A stretch of 5,268 nucleotides of DNA from Rhizobium sp. Q54 (lineage in GTDB: Bacteria; Pseudomonadota; Alphaproteobacteria; Rhizobiales; Beijerinckiaceae). The notes beneath the pieces were generated by a model. It searched no databases and was not told the DNA's origin. It saw only the letters and a list, made by a program, of their open reading frames with translations. A program made the translations under genes and the position numbers. Location of the stretch: the NCBI GenBank assembly GCA_945903655.1, contig CAMDOY010000280.1, positions 1-5,268 of the forward strand, given 5' to 3'. Positions 5,048 to 5,268 of the stretch are shown here, piece by piece. How positions within the stretch are numbered: position 1 is the first letter of the stretch; every line of letters begins with the position of its first letter.

Positions 5048-5268
5048 ATGGCGGTTCCAGATTATCAGTCCTGCATGCGGCCATTGCTCCAGTTCTGCGC
5101 CGATGGCCGTGAGAAAAGCATCAGCGAGGCGGCGGCGTTCGTAGCGACCCAGTTTCGCTTGTCGGCGGATGACCTGGCCGAGCAAATTCCCAGCGGAAAG
5201 CAGACCCTGTTGGCGAACCGCGTTCATTGGGCGCGCACTTATCTCGACAAAGCGGGCGCCTTGCAGCG
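5048..5268 (+). CDS. mrr: Mrr-type restriction endonuclease, N-terminal part (gene runs off the window)
   Basis: From ATG 5048 the frame stays open to the window end, giving 73 residues. They begin MAVPDYQSCMRPLLQFC and continue to PSGKQTLLANRVHWARTYL and DKAGALQ. This is the winged-helix N-terminal domain of Mrr restriction proteins, whose hallmark is a PSG-x-Q segment, then NR-xx-WA-xx-YL and an AG-L ending. In full-length members a C-terminal PD-(D/E)xK nuclease domain cuts methylated or otherwise modified DNA; that part is outside the window, so activity cannot be judged. An in-frame TGA at 5027-5029 rules out an earlier start, and no other in-frame start lies between. The Shine-Dalgarno sequence is poor (only G-rich bases before the ATG). 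The 90 bases upstream are AT-richer than the flanks and contain a TTGACC (4989-4994), a possible -35, with no well-spaced -10. Confidence 0.88.
   Translation, partial: MAVPDYQSCMRPLLQFCADGREKSISEAAAFVATQFRLSADDLAEQIPSGKQTLLANRVHWARTYLDKAGALQ

Noticed and set aside
4877..5227. 116-residue minus-strand frame downstream of the tRNA
   Set aside because: Its C-terminus (VRSRGLEPPLRLKN) is the reverse translation of the tRNA-Leu gene, a familiar artefact, and the rest is antisense to the Mrr frame.

Overview
The window is a GC-rich bacterial chromosome segment, most likely from an alphaproteobacterium. The protein styles point that way: PccA-like biotin carboxylase C-terminus, long-form LipB, and a TctC/Bug solute receptor. 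So does a GC-rich inverted-repeat element of a type scattered between genes in many alphaproteobacteria. I cannot place it below class level from sequence alone. Both ends cut through genes.

Layout: (1) 1-867 (+) is the C-terminal part of a biotin-dependent acyl-CoA carboxylase alpha subunit, probably propionyl-CoA carboxylase. (2) 868-1112 lies between convergent genes and holds a composite palindromic repeat of about 145 bp. (3) 1113-2138 (-) encodes a secreted TctC/Bug-type solute-binding protein without its membrane partners. (4) 2139-2362 is the shared upstream region of two divergent genes and turns AT-rich next to the second. (5) 2363-3106 (+) encodes a small HupE/UreJ-family membrane protein with clearly lower GC than its surroundings. 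(6) 3177-3689 and 3686-3976 (+) form a two-gene unit with a 4-base ATGA overlap: a gamma-glutamylcyclotransferase-like protein and an acylphosphatase. (7) 3973-4701 (-) encodes LipB octanoyltransferase and overlaps the acylphosphatase tail to tail. (8) 4837-4923 (+) is a complete tRNA-Leu(GAG) with encoded CCA, followed directly by a strong intrinsic terminator. (9) 5048-5268 (+) is the start of an Mrr-type restriction endonuclease gene that runs off the window.

Most of this is housekeeping metabolism: propionyl-CoA carboxylation, lipoate attachment, and small cytosolic phosphatase and cyclotransferase activities. Two places look accessory. One is the AT-richer hupE-like gene with its AT-rich upstream palindrome. 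The other is the boundary after the tRNA-Leu gene, where a restriction enzyme gene begins. A tRNA 3' end beside a defence gene is a classic island junction, but no integrase or att repeat is visible here, so that reading is inference. I see no clearly new multi-gene system within the window; the best lead is what continues past its right edge.
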